DNA of 64,000 nt. It comes from an uncultured Lachnospiraceae bacterium. GTDB lineage: Bacteria > Bacillota > Clostridia > Lachnospirales > Lachnospiraceae. Numbering within the stretch: position 1 is the stretch's first letter; every line of letters starts with the position of its first letter. The position numbers and the translations under genes were made by a program. The notes beneath the pieces are model-generated. The model searched no databases and was not told the origin of the DNA. It worked only from the letters and a program-made list of their open reading frames with translations. Shown piece after piece: positions 26,791 through 35,710 of this stretch. The stretch lies in the NCBI GenBank assembly GCA_947652735.1, contig CANTEG010000013.1, positions 1 to 64,000 of the forward strand, read 5' to 3'.

Positions 26791-27771
26791 ATGGAAGAAT
26801 TATATGACGTGGTGGCACTTGGAGAGCTACTGATTGATTTTACCGAAAATGGAATCAGCAGTCAGGGAAATCCTATTTTGGAGGCAAATCCGGGCGGTGC
26901 ACCATGTAACGTGCTTGCCATGCTTGGTAAATTGTCACATCCTGTGGCATTTATTGGTAAGGTAGGTCGTGATATGTTTGGCAGTCAGCTTAAAAGTGCA
27001 TTGGAGGAGGTCGGTATTGGTACCGACGGGCTTTTGACAGATGATAATGTTCATACTACGCTGGCATTTGTGCACAGCATGCCTGACGGTGACAGAGACT
27101 TTTCGTTTTATAGGAATCCCGGTGCAGATATGATGCTTGATAAGACGGAGGTGGATTCTTGTAGTGAAATGATAACCGGCTGTAAAATTTTCCATTTTGG
27201 CTCGCTGTCGATGACCCATGACAGATGCAGAAAAGCAACAAAGCGTGCCATAGAGCTTGCAGAAAAGTCAGGAGTCATCCGCTCCTTTGATCCTAATTTG
27301 CGTGAGCCCCTTTGGGACAGCATGAAGGAGGCAAAGGAACAGATTGAGTTTGGGCTTTCACATTGTGACATACTTAAGATATCAGATAATGAAATCAGGT
27401 GGCTCACAGGTGAGGAAGATTATGAAACAGGTGTGAAGTGCATCAGGGAACGCTGTGATATACCGCTTATTCTGGTTTCCCTCGGTAAGGAGGGCAGCCT
27501 TGCCTTTAGTAACAGTCACAAGGCAATGGTAAAACCATTTATTCAACCTGATACGATTGAGACTACAGGTGCGGGCGATACATTTTGTGCATTGGTACTA
27601 CATTATGTGTTGAAACACGGGCTGCGGGATTACAGTGAGGATGAACTTACCGAAATGCTCACATTTGCAAATGCAGGCGCATCCATTATTACTACGAGAA
27701 AAGGTGCACTTCGGGTCATGCCGTCAGAGGATGAGATAAAGGCACTGATATCCAAAACCGTGAGGGGATGA
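26791..27771 (+). CDS. PfkB family fructokinase
   Basis: 326 residues. The ribokinase-fold signatures are present: VVALGELLIDFTENG at the start, NPGGAPCNVLAMLGKL (about 35-50), and the anion-hole/catalytic ETTGAGDTFCA with Asp263 as base. It would phosphorylate the fructose set free by the GH13 enzyme to fructose-6-phosphate. It starts one base after the alpha-galactosidase stop codon and closes the sugar operon. Another PfkB sugar (for example tagatose-6-phosphate) cannot be strictly excluded, but sucrose breakdown fits best. Confidence 0.92.
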   Translation: MEELYDVVALGELLIDFTENGISSQGNPILEANPGGAPCNVLAMLGKLSHPVAFIGKVGRDMFGSQLKSALEEVGIGTDGLLTDDNVHTTLAFVHSMPDGDRDFSFYRNPGADMMLDKTEVDSCSEMITGCKIFHFGSLSMTHDRCRKATKRAIELAEKSGVIRSFDPNLREPLWDSMKEAKEQIEFGLSHCDILKISDNEIRWLTGEEDYETGVKCIRERCDIPLILVSLGKEGSLAFSNSHKAMVKPFIQPDTIETTGAGDTFCALVLHYVLKHGLRDYSEDELTEMLTFANAGASIITTRKGALRVMPSEDEIKALISKTVRG

Positions 27772-27831
27772 ATAGCTGATATCCAATGCTTTATATGCAG
27801 ACGCTATCTGGTTTTACATGCATGGTTCCTC

Positions 27832-27860
27832 TTGAAATAAATGGATAGATATATTATAGT
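27832..27860 (+). promoter_or_regulatory. promoter of the Nudix gene
   Basis: TTGAAA (27832-27837), 17-base spacer, TATAGT (27855-27860). A good ribosome site (TTGGAGGA) follows before the gene. Confidence 0.6.
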
Positions 27861-27904
27861 ATAGGGGATTTATGATACTAAGGGCGATAAATTTGGAGGA
27901 ATAA

Positions 27905-28459
27905 ATGGTAGAATTTAAAAGAGAAAAAATGGAATTGGTATATGATGCCAAAGTTGTTGAACTCTATAAGGACTATCTTACTACTCCCGGTGGAAATACT
28001 GTCTGCTATGATTACATTAAACATAAGAGAGGCGGGGGAGCAGGCGTTCTTCTTGTGGATGAACAGGAAAATACCTATTTGGTTAGGCAGTACAGAAATT
28101 CTATTGATTCCGTAGACATGGAAATTCCGGCAGGAGGATATTCGTTTGTTGGCGAAAAGGGTATCGACTGTGCTTTGCGTGAGGCAGAGGAAGAGACAGG
28201 ATTTATACCGCAAAAAATGTATCATGTGGCTGATATGGTTTCATCCATAGGAACCTTTGATGAGAGGACAGACGTTTACATAGGAACAAATTTAAGGAGT
28301 GGAACCATAAAGCTTGACCCTGACGAATATATTGAAATAGTAAAAATTTCAGTGGATTCGGCAATAGAACTGATATATAAAGGGGAAATAGTGGATAGCA
28401 AAACGATTGCTGCGTTATTTGCCTATAAACAGATGCGGAATAGTGGAATAATTAATTAG
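27905..28459 (+). CDS. nudF: Nudix hydrolase, ADP-ribose pyrophosphatase type
   Basis: 184 residues. The Nudix box spans GGYSFVGEKGIDCALREAEEETG (catalytic REAEEETG at about residues 98-105). The YDYIKHKRGGGAGVLLVD and DERTDVYIG segments are those of NudF-type ADP-ribose pyrophosphatases, which split ADP-ribose to AMP and ribose-5-phosphate. In Bacillus nudF lies close to spoIIM and xerD, as here. Substrate preference is inferred from family and synteny. Confidence 0.88.
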   Translation: MVEFKREKMELVYDAKVVELYKDYLTTPGGNTVCYDYIKHKRGGGAGVLLVDEQENTYLVRQYRNSIDSVDMEIPAGGYSFVGEKGIDCALREAEEETGFIPQKMYHVADMVSSIGTFDERTDVYIGTNLRSGTIKLDPDEYIEIVKISVDSAIELIYKGEIVDSKTIAALFAYKQMRNSGIIN

Positions 28460-28475
28460 ATAAAAACATAAAAAG

Positions 28476-28504
28476 TAGAGAGTGGGAACACTCTCTATTT
28501 TTTA
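28476..28504 (+). terminator. terminator of the Nudix gene
   Basis: TAGAGAGTG-GGAA-CACTCTCTA (28476-28497) with a four-base loop and a following run of six T. Confidence 0.9.
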
Positions 28505-28538
28505 TTTTATAGAAAAATGAAATGGAAAGGGGATATGT

Positions 28539-29123
28539 ATGATAAGTAAAATACGTCAGGAGGAGAGAAGTGTAATACTTTTAACCTCATTGGTTTTATC
28601 CGTTTTTTTGATTAACATCTTCATAAGAAGAGGTTTGGACTTTGAGTATCTGAAACTTTCCATATATGACATAGAACAGTCACTCAATTTAAATATTGTG
28701 TCACTTATTTTTTATGTGTTTATTAAAAGAGGAAAACAATTTATTGTGATATGGCTGCTTATGAAGACAATAAAGCCTGATTTGGTTTACAATATTATTT
28801 TGATTGTGCTTTGTGGGATGTATGGAGTTATGTCAACCGTACAAAGCTACTATATTGGTTTTCAGGGGATTATTACATTTATCATTTATATGCTGCCTCA
28901 TTATATCATCTATATTTTTATGATAAAACTTCTGCACGATTATTATTCAGGATACAGGCAGTCAAAAAATTTATCTTCAGATGGAGGGGCGATGGATGAA
29001 ATAATGAATGAAAAAACAAAAGTAACTGCCCTTTTTATCATTTTATTTGTCATGGGAGTGGTTTCGGAAGGATTTTTTTCGAGATTTTTTTTACTCCAAT
29101 ACTATCAATATATGGTGTTGTAA
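28539..29123 (+). CDS. stage II sporulation protein M-like membrane protein
   Basis: 194 residues with about five hydrophobic helices (near 13-30, 52-75, 84-105, 110-130 and 163-182). The size, the helix pattern and the place between nudF and xerD match spoIIM of Bacillus and clostridia. SpoIIM is part of the peptidoglycan-remodelling machine that drives engulfment during sporulation. I see no decisive motif, so the name rests on context and topology. AAAGGGG upstream of the start. Confidence 0.65.
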   Translation: MISKIRQEERSVILLTSLVLSVFLINIFIRRGLDFEYLKLSIYDIEQSLNLNIVSLIFYVFIKRGKQFIVIWLLMKTIKPDLVYNIILIVLCGMYGVMSTVQSYYIGFQGIITFIIYMLPHYIIYIFMIKLLHDYYSGYRQSKNLSSDGGAMDEIMNEKTKVTALFIILFVMGVVSEGFFSRFFLLQYYQYMVL

Positions 29124-29197
29124 AAATATAAAATCCCCTATATTGTACTAGACGCTGAAAATGGCTTAAAATCTAGGTTTTTCGGGAAAAATTATGT

Positions 29198-29226
29198 TTG
29201 ATTTTATGTTAATTAGTCATTATAAT
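29198..29226 (+). promoter_or_regulatory. promoter of xerD
   Basis: TTGATT (29198-29203), 17-base spacer, perfect TATAAT (29221-29226), 36 bases before the xerD start codon. Confidence 0.75.
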
Positions 29227-29262
29227 GGAACTACCTGTTAAGAGATAAAGAGGGGTTTGTTC

Positions 29263-30153
29263 ATGAAAGAACACATAGAGAACTATATACAATATTTGAA
29301 TACGGTAAAACATTCCAGTGTTAATACTATGGCTTCATATAAAAGAGATTTACTTAAGCTGTATCATTACCTGATGGAACAAAAAATAGAAGAGCCCGGC
29401 AGTGTAAGTCAGACAGATTTGTCCGGGTATATATTTTCTTTGGAAAAACAGGAAATGTCATCAGCAACGATTTCAAGAAATATAGCAAGTATTAAGTCCT
29501 TTTTTGTGTATCTTTTAAAGCAGGGGATTATTTCGTCTGATCCTTCTGAACAATTAAAGCCACCCAAAATCGAGAAAAAGTCACCAGAAACTTTAAATAT
29601 TGAGGAGGTCAATCTGCTTTTGGAGCAGCCGTCCAAATCTACACCGAAAGAGATAAGGGATAAGGCAATGCTGGAGCTTTTGTATGCTACAGGCATGAGA
29701 GTATCGGAGCTTATTTCACTTAAACTTGAGGATGTAAACCTTTCCATGAATTACATACTTTGCAGAGATGCAAATAAGGAGAGGGTGATACCGATTGAGA
29801 ACGCTGCAAAGGCAGCACTGGAAAATTACATCAACAATGCAAGGGACGGAATGTGTGAGGGCAGCGAATATCTGTTTACAAACTTGAAGGGTGCACAGAT
29901 GACAAGGCAGGGCTTTTGGAAGCTGATAAAGTCATATGCAAAAAAGGCTGGTATCAATAAAGATATAACACCACATATGATAAGGCATTCATTTGCATCA
30001 CATCTCGTTACAAACGGAGCTGATTTAAAGGCTGTTCAAGAGATGCTTGGACATTCGGATATATCAACGACACAGATATATTTGAGAAGCAGAAGAAGCA
30101 AGATAAAAGAAGAATATGATAAGGCACATCCAAGGGCAAGGATGCATGCATAA
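29263..30153 (+). CDS. xerD: site-specific tyrosine recombinase XerD
   Basis: 296 residues. XerD resolves chromosome dimers at dif, with XerC or alone, coupled to the SpoIIIE/FtsK translocase (also in this window). N-terminal SAM-like core-binding domain about 1-88, then the catalytic domain with Arg146 (ATGMRVSEL), His238-xx-Arg241 (PHMIRHSFASHL), His264 (LGHSDISTTQIY) and nucleophile Tyr273. The ATG at 29263 with AAAGAGGGG upstream is preferred to a TTG six bases earlier. No mobile-element hallmarks surround it, and the position next to spoIIM supports the housekeeping role. Confidence 0.95.
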   Translation: MKEHIENYIQYLNTVKHSSVNTMASYKRDLLKLYHYLMEQKIEEPGSVSQTDLSGYIFSLEKQEMSSATISRNIASIKSFFVYLLKQGIISSDPSEQLKPPKIEKKSPETLNIEEVNLLLEQPSKSTPKEIRDKAMLELLYATGMRVSELISLKLEDVNLSMNYILCRDANKERVIPIENAAKAALENYINNARDGMCEGSEYLFTNLKGAQMTRQGFWKLIKSYAKKAGINKDITPHMIRHSFASHLVTNGADLKAVQEMLGHSDISTTQIYLRSRRSKIKEEYDKAHPRARMHA

Positions 30154-30165
30154 AAATAATAAGTT

Positions 30166-30198
30166 AAAGGGCTGTCAAGCAGACAGCCCTTTTGTTTT
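30166..30198 (+). terminator. terminator of xerD
   Basis: AAAGGGCTGTC-AAGCA-GACAGCCCTTT, 11-bp perfect stem, then TTGTTTT. The stem is nearly symmetrical and could also act on the convergent aroC transcript, although that strand ends in a shorter T run. Confidence 0.9.
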
Positions 30199-30278
30199 GG
30201 GTAGAAGTCTTGTTCTTGTTGGCAGGTGTCTTCGGAATCTGCGAAACCTTAAACAGGAGATTTTTATGGTGTAACGGC

Positions 30279-31379
30279 TTATATTTTATATATCTTTTCC
30301 AAATTTGACACGGTAGAAGCTGCATTTGCCATCATAAGGTCTAAGATGGTGATTGCACACATTGACTCGACGACAACTACAGCACGGGGACCAATAATAG
30401 GGTCGTGCCTGCCCTTAATTTCCATGTCAATATTTTCCATGTTGCAGTTAATTGTCTGCTGTTTCTTAAAAATGGAAGGGGTTGGCTTAAATGAGGCACG
30501 CACGATTATGTCTGAACCGTCACTGATGCCGCCAAGAATACCGCCTGAATGGTTGGTTGCCTTTGTCGGTTTTCCGTCTACCATTCTGAATGAATCATTG
30601 TTGCCGGAACCACGTGCATTTTGAACAAGAACACCATCACCAAGTTCAACCGCTTTCACAGCACCTATGGACATAACAGCTTGGGCAAGGCGTGCGTCGA
30701 GCTTGTCGAAAACAGGCTCACCTATACCGGCAGGAACACCGCTGATGATACATTCCACGGAAGAACCGATGGAATCCTTGTCTGCCATAACCTCTTTTAA
30801 ATGCGAGGATGCATGTAGGGCACACTCACTGTCAGGCATATAGTGGGGGTTTTTGTATATTTCTTCCCGGTCAAATTTGTCGTAGTCAATCACTAAATCT
30901 CCTATGGAGCGTGTATATGTGCAAAAGGATATACCGAGGGAAGCAAGAAGCTTAGAAGCGATTGCACCTGCGGCAACACGTCCCAATGTTTCGCGTCCCG
31001 ATGAGCGTCCTCCTCCTCTGTAATCTCTTATGCCATACTTGGCATCAAAGCCGAAGTCAGCATGTCCTGGTCTGTATGCTGTTGAAATTGTACTGTAATC
31101 ACGAGACTTTTGGTCTTCATTAAAAACAACAAGAGATATTGGTGTTCCTGTAGTTTTTCCTTCAAAGACACCTGAAAGTATCTGTACTGTGTCAGACTCG
31201 TTTCTCTTTGTGGAAAAATCACTTTGTCCTGGCCTTCTTCTGTCAAGAAATGGCTGTATGTCACTTTCAGACAGGGAAAGTCCTGCAGGACATCCGTCAA
31301 TCGTTACACCAAGTGCCCTGCCGTGAGATTCTCCCCATGTGCTTATTTTGAAATTATTTCCATATGTTGAACCTGCCAT
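30279..31379 (-). CDS. aroC: chorismate synthase
   Basis: 366 residues. AroC converts EPSP to chorismate with reduced FMN, the last shared step of aromatic amino acid synthesis. Signatures: [26 protein letters not shown]-type opening, [21 protein letters not shown] and the C-terminal [12 protein letters not shown]. The ATG at 31379 (GGAAGGAA upstream) is chosen; the frame extends eight codons further to an ATG without a ribosome site. It is the only - strand gene in this part and lies 3 kb from the aroE-aroK fusion of the same pathway. Confidence 0.98.
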   Translation of the reverse strand: MAGSTYGNNFKISTWGESHGRALGVTIDGCPAGLSLSESDIQPFLDRRRPGQSDFSTKRNESDTVQILSGVFEGKTTGTPISLVVFNEDQKSRDYSTISTAYRPGHADFGFDAKYGIRDYRGGGRSSGRETLGRVAAGAIASKLLASLGISFCTYTRSIGDLVIDYDKFDREEIYKNPHYMPDSECALHASSHLKEVMADKDSIGSSVECIISGVPAGIGEPVFDKLDARLAQAVMSIGAVKAVELGDGVLVQNARGSGNNDSFRMVDGKPTKATNHSGGILGGISDGSDIIVRASFKPTPSIFKKQQTINCNMENIDMEIKGRHDPIIGPRAVVVVESMCAITILDLMMANAASTVSNLEKIYKI

Positions 31380-31456
31380 GTTATATATTCCTTCCGTTTC
31401 CATTGATATCAGGTTTCATTATAGCATTTTTTAAACTATAAATGAATAAGAATTTG

Positions 31457-31523
31457 TTGACTAAAAATTAAACTAAATATATAATTAGTTCTTAATTGTT
31501 TGTTGTTTTGTTATTTTAGTCAA
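31457..31523 (+). promoter_or_regulatory. promoter of the patatin gene flanked by inverted repeats
   Basis: TTGACT (31457-31462), 17-base spacer, TATAAT (31480-31485). The -35 lies in TTGACTAAAA (31457-31466), which has a perfect inverted partner TTTTAGTCAA at 31514-31523. AACTAA/TTAGTT (31471-31476, 31485-31490) straddles the -10. Two operator candidates are thus superimposed on a near-consensus promoter. Confidence 0.65.
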
Positions 31524-31542
31524 AAGAGAAAGAGTTGAGTTT

Positions 31543-32391
31543 ATGAGTAAGATTGGATTGGTATTAGAAGGAGGAGCACTGAGAGGTATTTTTACTGCTG
31601 GTGTTTTAGACGCTATTTTAAACCATGATATTACATTTCCTTATATTGTCGGTGTTTCAGCAGGCTCTGGAAATGCAGTTAATTTTGTAGCGAGACAACA
31701 GGGACGTTCAAAGAAAGTAATCATGCACGAGGATACCAAATCATATTATGGCATGACTCAGCTTATGGAAAACAAGAAACTGCTCAATTTGGATGTTTTG
31801 GTTGATGAGTATGCCCTGGATGTGTTTCCGTTGGATTTTGATACATTCTTTTTGTCGGAGTCTGTCCTTGAATGTGTTGTGACAAACTGCATTTCGGGAA
31901 AAGCAGAATTTTTGTCAAGCAACGGTTCAAGAGAGAGGCTGCTTCTTTGCTGTAAGGCATCCTGTGCGGTTCCGTTTGCATGTCGTCCGATTGTGATAGA
32001 TGATGTACCTTATCTGGATGGAAGTCTGGCTGATGGAATTCCGGTTGAACATGCTTTTGAGATGGGCTGTGACAAGCTGGTTGTGGTTCTTACAAAGCCT
32101 CTGGGAAGCTCGGCTACGGACTATAGCAAAATGCGGAAAATAATCAATCTCATGTATCAGAGAAAGTATCCTGAGCTTTGCAAGACTATGATATCACGAA
32201 GAGAGTCCTATGACAGACAGATGAATCTGCTTTTAGATTTGGAAAAGCAGGGAAAGGTAATGATATTAAGTCCAAGAACATCTATGGTCGGTCATTTTGA
32301 AAATGATGAGGAAAAGCTGAATGACTGTTATCAGATAGCTTATGACTACATGGAAGAAAATCTTGATAAGCTGCGTGAATTTATGGCATAA
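31543..32391 (+). CDS. patatin-like phospholipase
   Basis: 282 residues, no signal peptide, so cytoplasmic or on the inner membrane face. The oxyanion hole GGALRG (about 9-14), the nucleophile elbow GVSAGSG with Ser39, and the dyad aspartate Asp159 in LDGSLADGIP are all present. The family hydrolyses acyl esters of phospholipids. Start at 31543 with a modest GAGAAAGAG site. The next gene, 27 bases downstream, is a lysophosphatidate acyltransferase-like protein, so the pair may remodel membrane lipids. Confidence 0.92.
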   Translation: MSKIGLVLEGGALRGIFTAGVLDAILNHDITFPYIVGVSAGSGNAVNFVARQQGRSKKVIMHEDTKSYYGMTQLMENKKLLNLDVLVDEYALDVFPLDFDTFFLSESVLECVVTNCISGKAEFLSSNGSRERLLLCCKASCAVPFACRPIVIDDVPYLDGSLADGIPVEHAFEMGCDKLVVVLTKPLGSSATDYSKMRKIINLMYQRKYPELCKTMISRRESYDRQMNLLLDLEKQGKVMILSPRTSMVGHFENDEEKLNDCYQIAYDYMEENLDKLREFMA

Positions 32392-32418
32392 GATGAACTA
32401 TTTTAGAAAGGGTAACAA

Positions 32419-33144
32419 ATGCTGAATCTGCGATTTAAATATATTGTTATAAGCAGTTTTTTCTTTGTAATAAAAGTTGTTCCAAAGGCAAATAAAATGA
32501 TAGCCAACAAGGCAGATTATACAGAGGAAGAATGCTTTTTATGTGCGAAACAAATTATGGATTACTTAAGAAGACGTGGAAGGACAACAACGATTGTGTC
32601 GGGACAAGAGAATATCCCTAAGGATACAGGTTGTGTTTTTTATTCCAATCATCAGGGAAAATACGATGCACTTGGAATACTTCTTGCGATTGATGAACCA
32701 TGCGGTGTTTTGTTTGGCAAAAAGCAGGCAGAACGACTTTTAAGTAAGCAGGTTGTGGGGCTGCTTGACGGTGTTACCATAGATTTGGATGATCCAAGGG
32801 ATGAAGTAAAAGCAATAAAAAAGGTTACTGACGGAGTAAAAAAGGGAAGAAAATTTCTTGTTTTTCCTGAGGGTGGTTATACCGACAATAAGAATACTTT
32901 GCAGGAGTTTCATACAGGCTGTTTTAACTGCTCCATAAGGTCGGCAACGCCTATCGTTCCCGTGTGCATTTATGACTCATATAAGTCGATGAACAGTAAT
33001 ACATTTGAAAAGGTTGAGACGCAGGTACATTTTTTGAAGCCGATTCCTGTTGAAGAATACAAGGGAATGAAAAAACCTGAGCTTGCCAAGCTGGTGAAGG
33101 AGCGTATACAGGAAAAATTGGATTTGATAGAGACTAAAAAGTGA
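32419..33144 (+). CDS. 1-acyl-glycerol-3-phosphate acyltransferase-like protein
   Basis: 241 residues of the PlsC family. A hydrophobic N-terminal stretch (about 8-25) suggests membrane attachment. The acyl-acceptor motif NHQGKYD (NHx4D, near residue 75) and the block FPEGGYTD (near 154) are present. It would transfer an acyl group to lysophosphatidic acid. It follows the patatin gene closely, which suggests joint control of acyl turnover; whether it is the main PlsC of the cell cannot be seen. Confidence 0.88.
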   Translation: MLNLRFKYIVISSFFFVIKVVPKANKMIANKADYTEEECFLCAKQIMDYLRRRGRTTTIVSGQENIPKDTGCVFYSNHQGKYDALGILLAIDEPCGVLFGKKQAERLLSKQVVGLLDGVTIDLDDPRDEVKAIKKVTDGVKKGRKFLVFPEGGYTDNKNTLQEFHTGCFNCSIRSATPIVPVCIYDSYKSMNSNTFEKVETQVHFLKPIPVEEYKGMKKPELAKLVKERIQEKLDLIETKK

Positions 33145-33194
33145 AAAAATGGTAAATAATAAAATTCATAATGTTATATTATAGGAGTTTTATT

Positions 33195-33737
33195 ATGAGA
33201 AAAAACAAATATGCGGGTACAGAAACAGAAAAGAATTTGAGAACAGCGTTTGCAGGAGAAACGCAGGCAAGGAGCAAGTACACATATTTTGCCGGGATTG
33301 CCCAAAAGGAGGGATATGAGCAGATAGCAGACATATTCCTTAAGACGGCTGATAATGAAAAGGAGCATGCAAAGCTGTGGTTTCAGGAGCTTAACGGTTT
33401 AGGAAATACACTTGAAAATCTCCAGTCGGCAGCCGAGGGCGAAAATTACGAGTGGACGGATATGTATGATGAATTTGCAAGAACCGCTGATGCGGAAGGG
33501 TTTACAGAGCTTGCAGCAAGATTTAGGCTTGTAGCTGCAGTTGAGAGACATCACGAGGAACGATACCGTAAGCTGATTGAAAATATTGAGCTTAAGCAGG
33601 TATTCGAAAAGAGTGAGGTTAAAATTTGGGTATGTAGAAATTGTGGACATGTTGTCGTAGGAACAAATGCACCTGAGGTTTGTCCGACATGTAATTATCC
33701 ACAGTCATTCTTTGAGATTTACGCAGAAAATTACTAA
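33195..33737 (+). CDS. rbr: rubrerythrin
   Basis: 180 residues. Rubrerythrin reduces hydrogen peroxide in anaerobes. The ferritin-like di-iron domain (about 1-135) shows the ligand patterns [27 protein letters not shown] and [11 protein letters not shown]. The C-terminal rubredoxin-like domain has CRNCG and CPTC for an Fe(Cys)4 site. The ATG at 33195 with AGGAG fits the usual start; an earlier in-frame ATG lacks a site. It points to an anaerobic lifestyle with exposure to some oxygen. Confidence 0.97.
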   Translation: MRKNKYAGTETEKNLRTAFAGETQARSKYTYFAGIAQKEGYEQIADIFLKTADNEKEHAKLWFQELNGLGNTLENLQSAAEGENYEWTDMYDEFARTADAEGFTELAARFRLVAAVERHHEERYRKLIENIELKQVFEKSEVKIWVCRNCGHVVVGTNAPEVCPTCNYPQSFFEIYAENY

Positions 33738-33745
33738 CAAAAGGG

Positions 33746-33774
33746 TTTACATCATAAATTCGCTATGTTATTAT
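33746..33774 (+). promoter_or_regulatory. promoter of rpsO
   Basis: TTTACA (33746-33751), 17-base spacer and extended -10 TGTTATTAT (TATTAT at 33769-33774). Confidence 0.8.
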
Positions 33775-33797
33775 AGTCACTGCCATCACTTAGTTAC

Positions 33798-33822
33798 CGG
33801 ATTACTCCGACCGTGACTCGGT
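33798..33822 (+). promoter_or_regulatory. candidate S15 leader structure
   Basis: Two adjacent small hairpins in the rpsO leader, CGGA-TTAC-TCCG (33798-33809) and ACCG-TGACT-CGGT (33810-33822), with possible closing pairs outside them. S15 mRNAs of many bacteria carry leaders that mimic the rRNA site for autoregulation. Assignment here is inference. Confidence 0.4.
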
Positions 33823-33857
33823 GAATGGACATATATATTTTTTTGGAGGAGCAAAAA

Positions 33858-34124
33858 ATGATAACAACTGAGATGAAGAAGGAAATCATTGAGAAGTATG
33901 GCAGAGGAGAAGGCGACACAGGTTCACCTGAGGTACAGGTAGCACTTCTTACTGCAAGAATTAATGATTTGAATGAGCACTTTAAGGCACATCCAAAGGA
34001 TCACCACTCAAGAAGAGGTCTCCTTAAGATGGTAGGTCAGAGAAGAAATCTTCTTGCTTACCTTAAGAGCAAGGACATTCAGCGTTATAGAACTCTCATC
34101 GAGAGACTTGGTCTTAGAAAGTAA
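33858..34124 (+). CDS. rpsO: 30S ribosomal protein S15
   Basis: 88 residues, the normal length. S15 binds 16S rRNA early in small subunit assembly. Typical segments are [17 protein letters not shown] and the rRNA-binding [21 protein letters not shown]. The ATG at 33858 is preceded by TTGGAGGAG; a longer frame from 33825 lacks a site. rpsO precedes pnp in most bacteria; here two genes are inserted between them. Confidence 0.99.
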   Translation: MITTEMKKEIIEKYGRGEGDTGSPEVQVALLTARINDLNEHFKAHPKDHHSRRGLLKMVGQRRNLLAYLKSKDIQRYRTLIERLGLRK

Positions 34125-34139
34125 TTATCAAAAGAATTT

Positions 34140-34188
34140 AAGGAGCTGCCTGCATAAGCCTTTTGGTTTGTGCAGTGGCTCCTTTTTC
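34140..34188 (+). terminator. terminator of rpsO
   Basis: AGGAGC (34141-34146) pairs with GCTCCT (34178-34183), with an inner CTGCA/TGCAG helix, followed by TTTTTCTTT. Confidence 0.8.
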
Positions 34189-34219
34189 TTTGTGGTATTC
34201 ACATGAAAGGAACATTAAA

Positions 34220-35626
34220 ATGAAAAATTATAATGTGATGGATTATATAACAGATAAATATAAAAATGTCAGGGCAGGTAAATACATAGGGATTTTTGGA
34301 AATCCGATTGCACACACCTTGTCACCTGTAATACATGATAATTTGAGCAGACTGCTTGGCCTGGACGAAAAATATCTGCCGTTTCATATAGAGAGCAACT
34401 TGCAGGATGCAGTAAATGACGCGTATGATAGAGGAATTTTGGGACTTAACATTACCGTTCCCCATAAGCAGGAGGTCATGAATTATTTAATGTGCATTGA
34501 TGAAGCTGCGCAGGCGATTGGAGCAGTCAATACCCTTGTGCGGTGCGGGGGAGGATTTAAGGGCTACAACACTGATATGCCAGGTCTTGCCAAGGCAATA
34601 AGCAGTGAGGGGATAAGCCTTGAAAATAAAAATATAATTATGCTTGGTGCAGGTGGAGCGGCAAGGGCTGTTGCATACATGTGCCTGAAATATGGTGCCC
34701 AAAAGGTATACATAGTGAACAGAACGATAGAAAATGCTGAAAAAATAGCAGAGGAAATATCAGCAAGCTTTCATGCAGAGGGAAAAATAATTGCAGTTCC
34801 AGCAGAGGACTATAAAAGTATACCACGTGATAAATACATTTTTATACAGTGTACCTCCGTGGGACTTCATGAGGGCGATGGACTGCCTGTGGTTACTGAT
34901 GAGAGCTTTTATGATATGGCAGAATTCGGTATAGATTTAATTTATAACCCCGCAAGAACCCCGTTTTTGGAGTTGCTGGAGAGAAAGGGAATCAGGACTG
35001 CAAATGGTCTTAAAATGCTTTTGTATCAGGGGATTATGGCATATGAGCTTTGGAACAACATAAGTGTTTCTGACGGTATAGCAGACAGGATTTACCGGTC
35101 ACTTTCAGCAGCACTTTATGGACCAGATAACAATATTATTTTGGTTGGATATATGGGTTCAGGCAAGACAACAGTTGGAACATACATTGCAAGGGAATTT
35201 GGATATGATTTTCTGGATACCGACGAGTACATTGTGAGAAAAGAAGGCATGTCCATAAATGACATATTTGCAACTAAGGGTGAGCCGTATTTCCGTAAGC
35301 TGGAAACAGATATTCTTAAGGAACTCGGAGAAAGAAAACACACGGTTATTTCAACAGGAGGAGGACTGCCTGTAAAGACAGAAAATGCAGAGCTGCTTCG
35401 GGCGCTCGGAACTGTTTATTATCTGCGTGCAGATGCAAAGACGATATATGAGAGGGTAAAGGACGATAACGGACGTCCGCTGCTCAAAGTAGAAGACCCA
35501 AAGAAAAAAATTGAGGAGATGCTAAAGGAACGGGCAGGGGCATATGACACAGCCGCTGACGTTGTAATTGACACGGCTGGGAAAAGCGTAGAGCAAATCG
35601 GGAGGCGGATAATTTGGCTTTCGTAA
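34220..35626 (+). CDS. shikimate dehydrogenase - shikimate kinase fusion
   Basis: 468 residues joining two steps of the shikimate pathway. Residues about 1-290 are AroE: HTLSPVIHDNL for shikimate binding, LNITVPHK with the catalytic lysine and GAGGAARAV for NADPH. Residues about 304-468 are AroK: P-loop GYMGSGKTTVG starting at 310, DTDEYIV and GRPLL with the lid arginine. The fusion would reduce dehydroshikimate and phosphorylate the shikimate. Usually these are separate genes. The ATG at 34220 (GAAAGGA upstream) is chosen because the longer frame begins inside the rpsO terminator. aroC lies 3 kb away. Confidence 0.95.
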   Translation: MKNYNVMDYITDKYKNVRAGKYIGIFGNPIAHTLSPVIHDNLSRLLGLDEKYLPFHIESNLQDAVNDAYDRGILGLNITVPHKQEVMNYLMCIDEAAQAIGAVNTLVRCGGGFKGYNTDMPGLAKAISSEGISLENKNIIMLGAGGAARAVAYMCLKYGAQKVYIVNRTIENAEKIAEEISASFHAEGKIIAVPAEDYKSIPRDKYIFIQCTSVGLHEGDGLPVVTDESFYDMAEFGIDLIYNPARTPFLELLERKGIRTANGLKMLLYQGIMAYELWNNISVSDGIADRIYRSLSAALYGPDNNIILVGYMGSGKTTVGTYIAREFGYDFLDTDEYIVRKEGMSINDIFATKGEPYFRKLETDILKELGERKHTVISTGGGLPVKTENAELLRALGTVYYLRADAKTIYERVKDDNGRPLLKVEDPKKKIEEMLKERAGAYDTAADVVIDTAGKSVEQIGRRIIWLS

Positions 35627-35710
35627 CAGGAAAGCGCATTTTTCTAAATAAAACAAAAGTTTGCTCCGATATATAATCTGATTGACAATAAATATATCAA
35701 GCTAAGGATG

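Noticed and set aside
29263-30153. Integrase of a mobile element
   Set aside because: Length, motif spacing and the nudF-spoIIM-xerD context fit housekeeping XerD; no attachment repeats or phage genes surround it.
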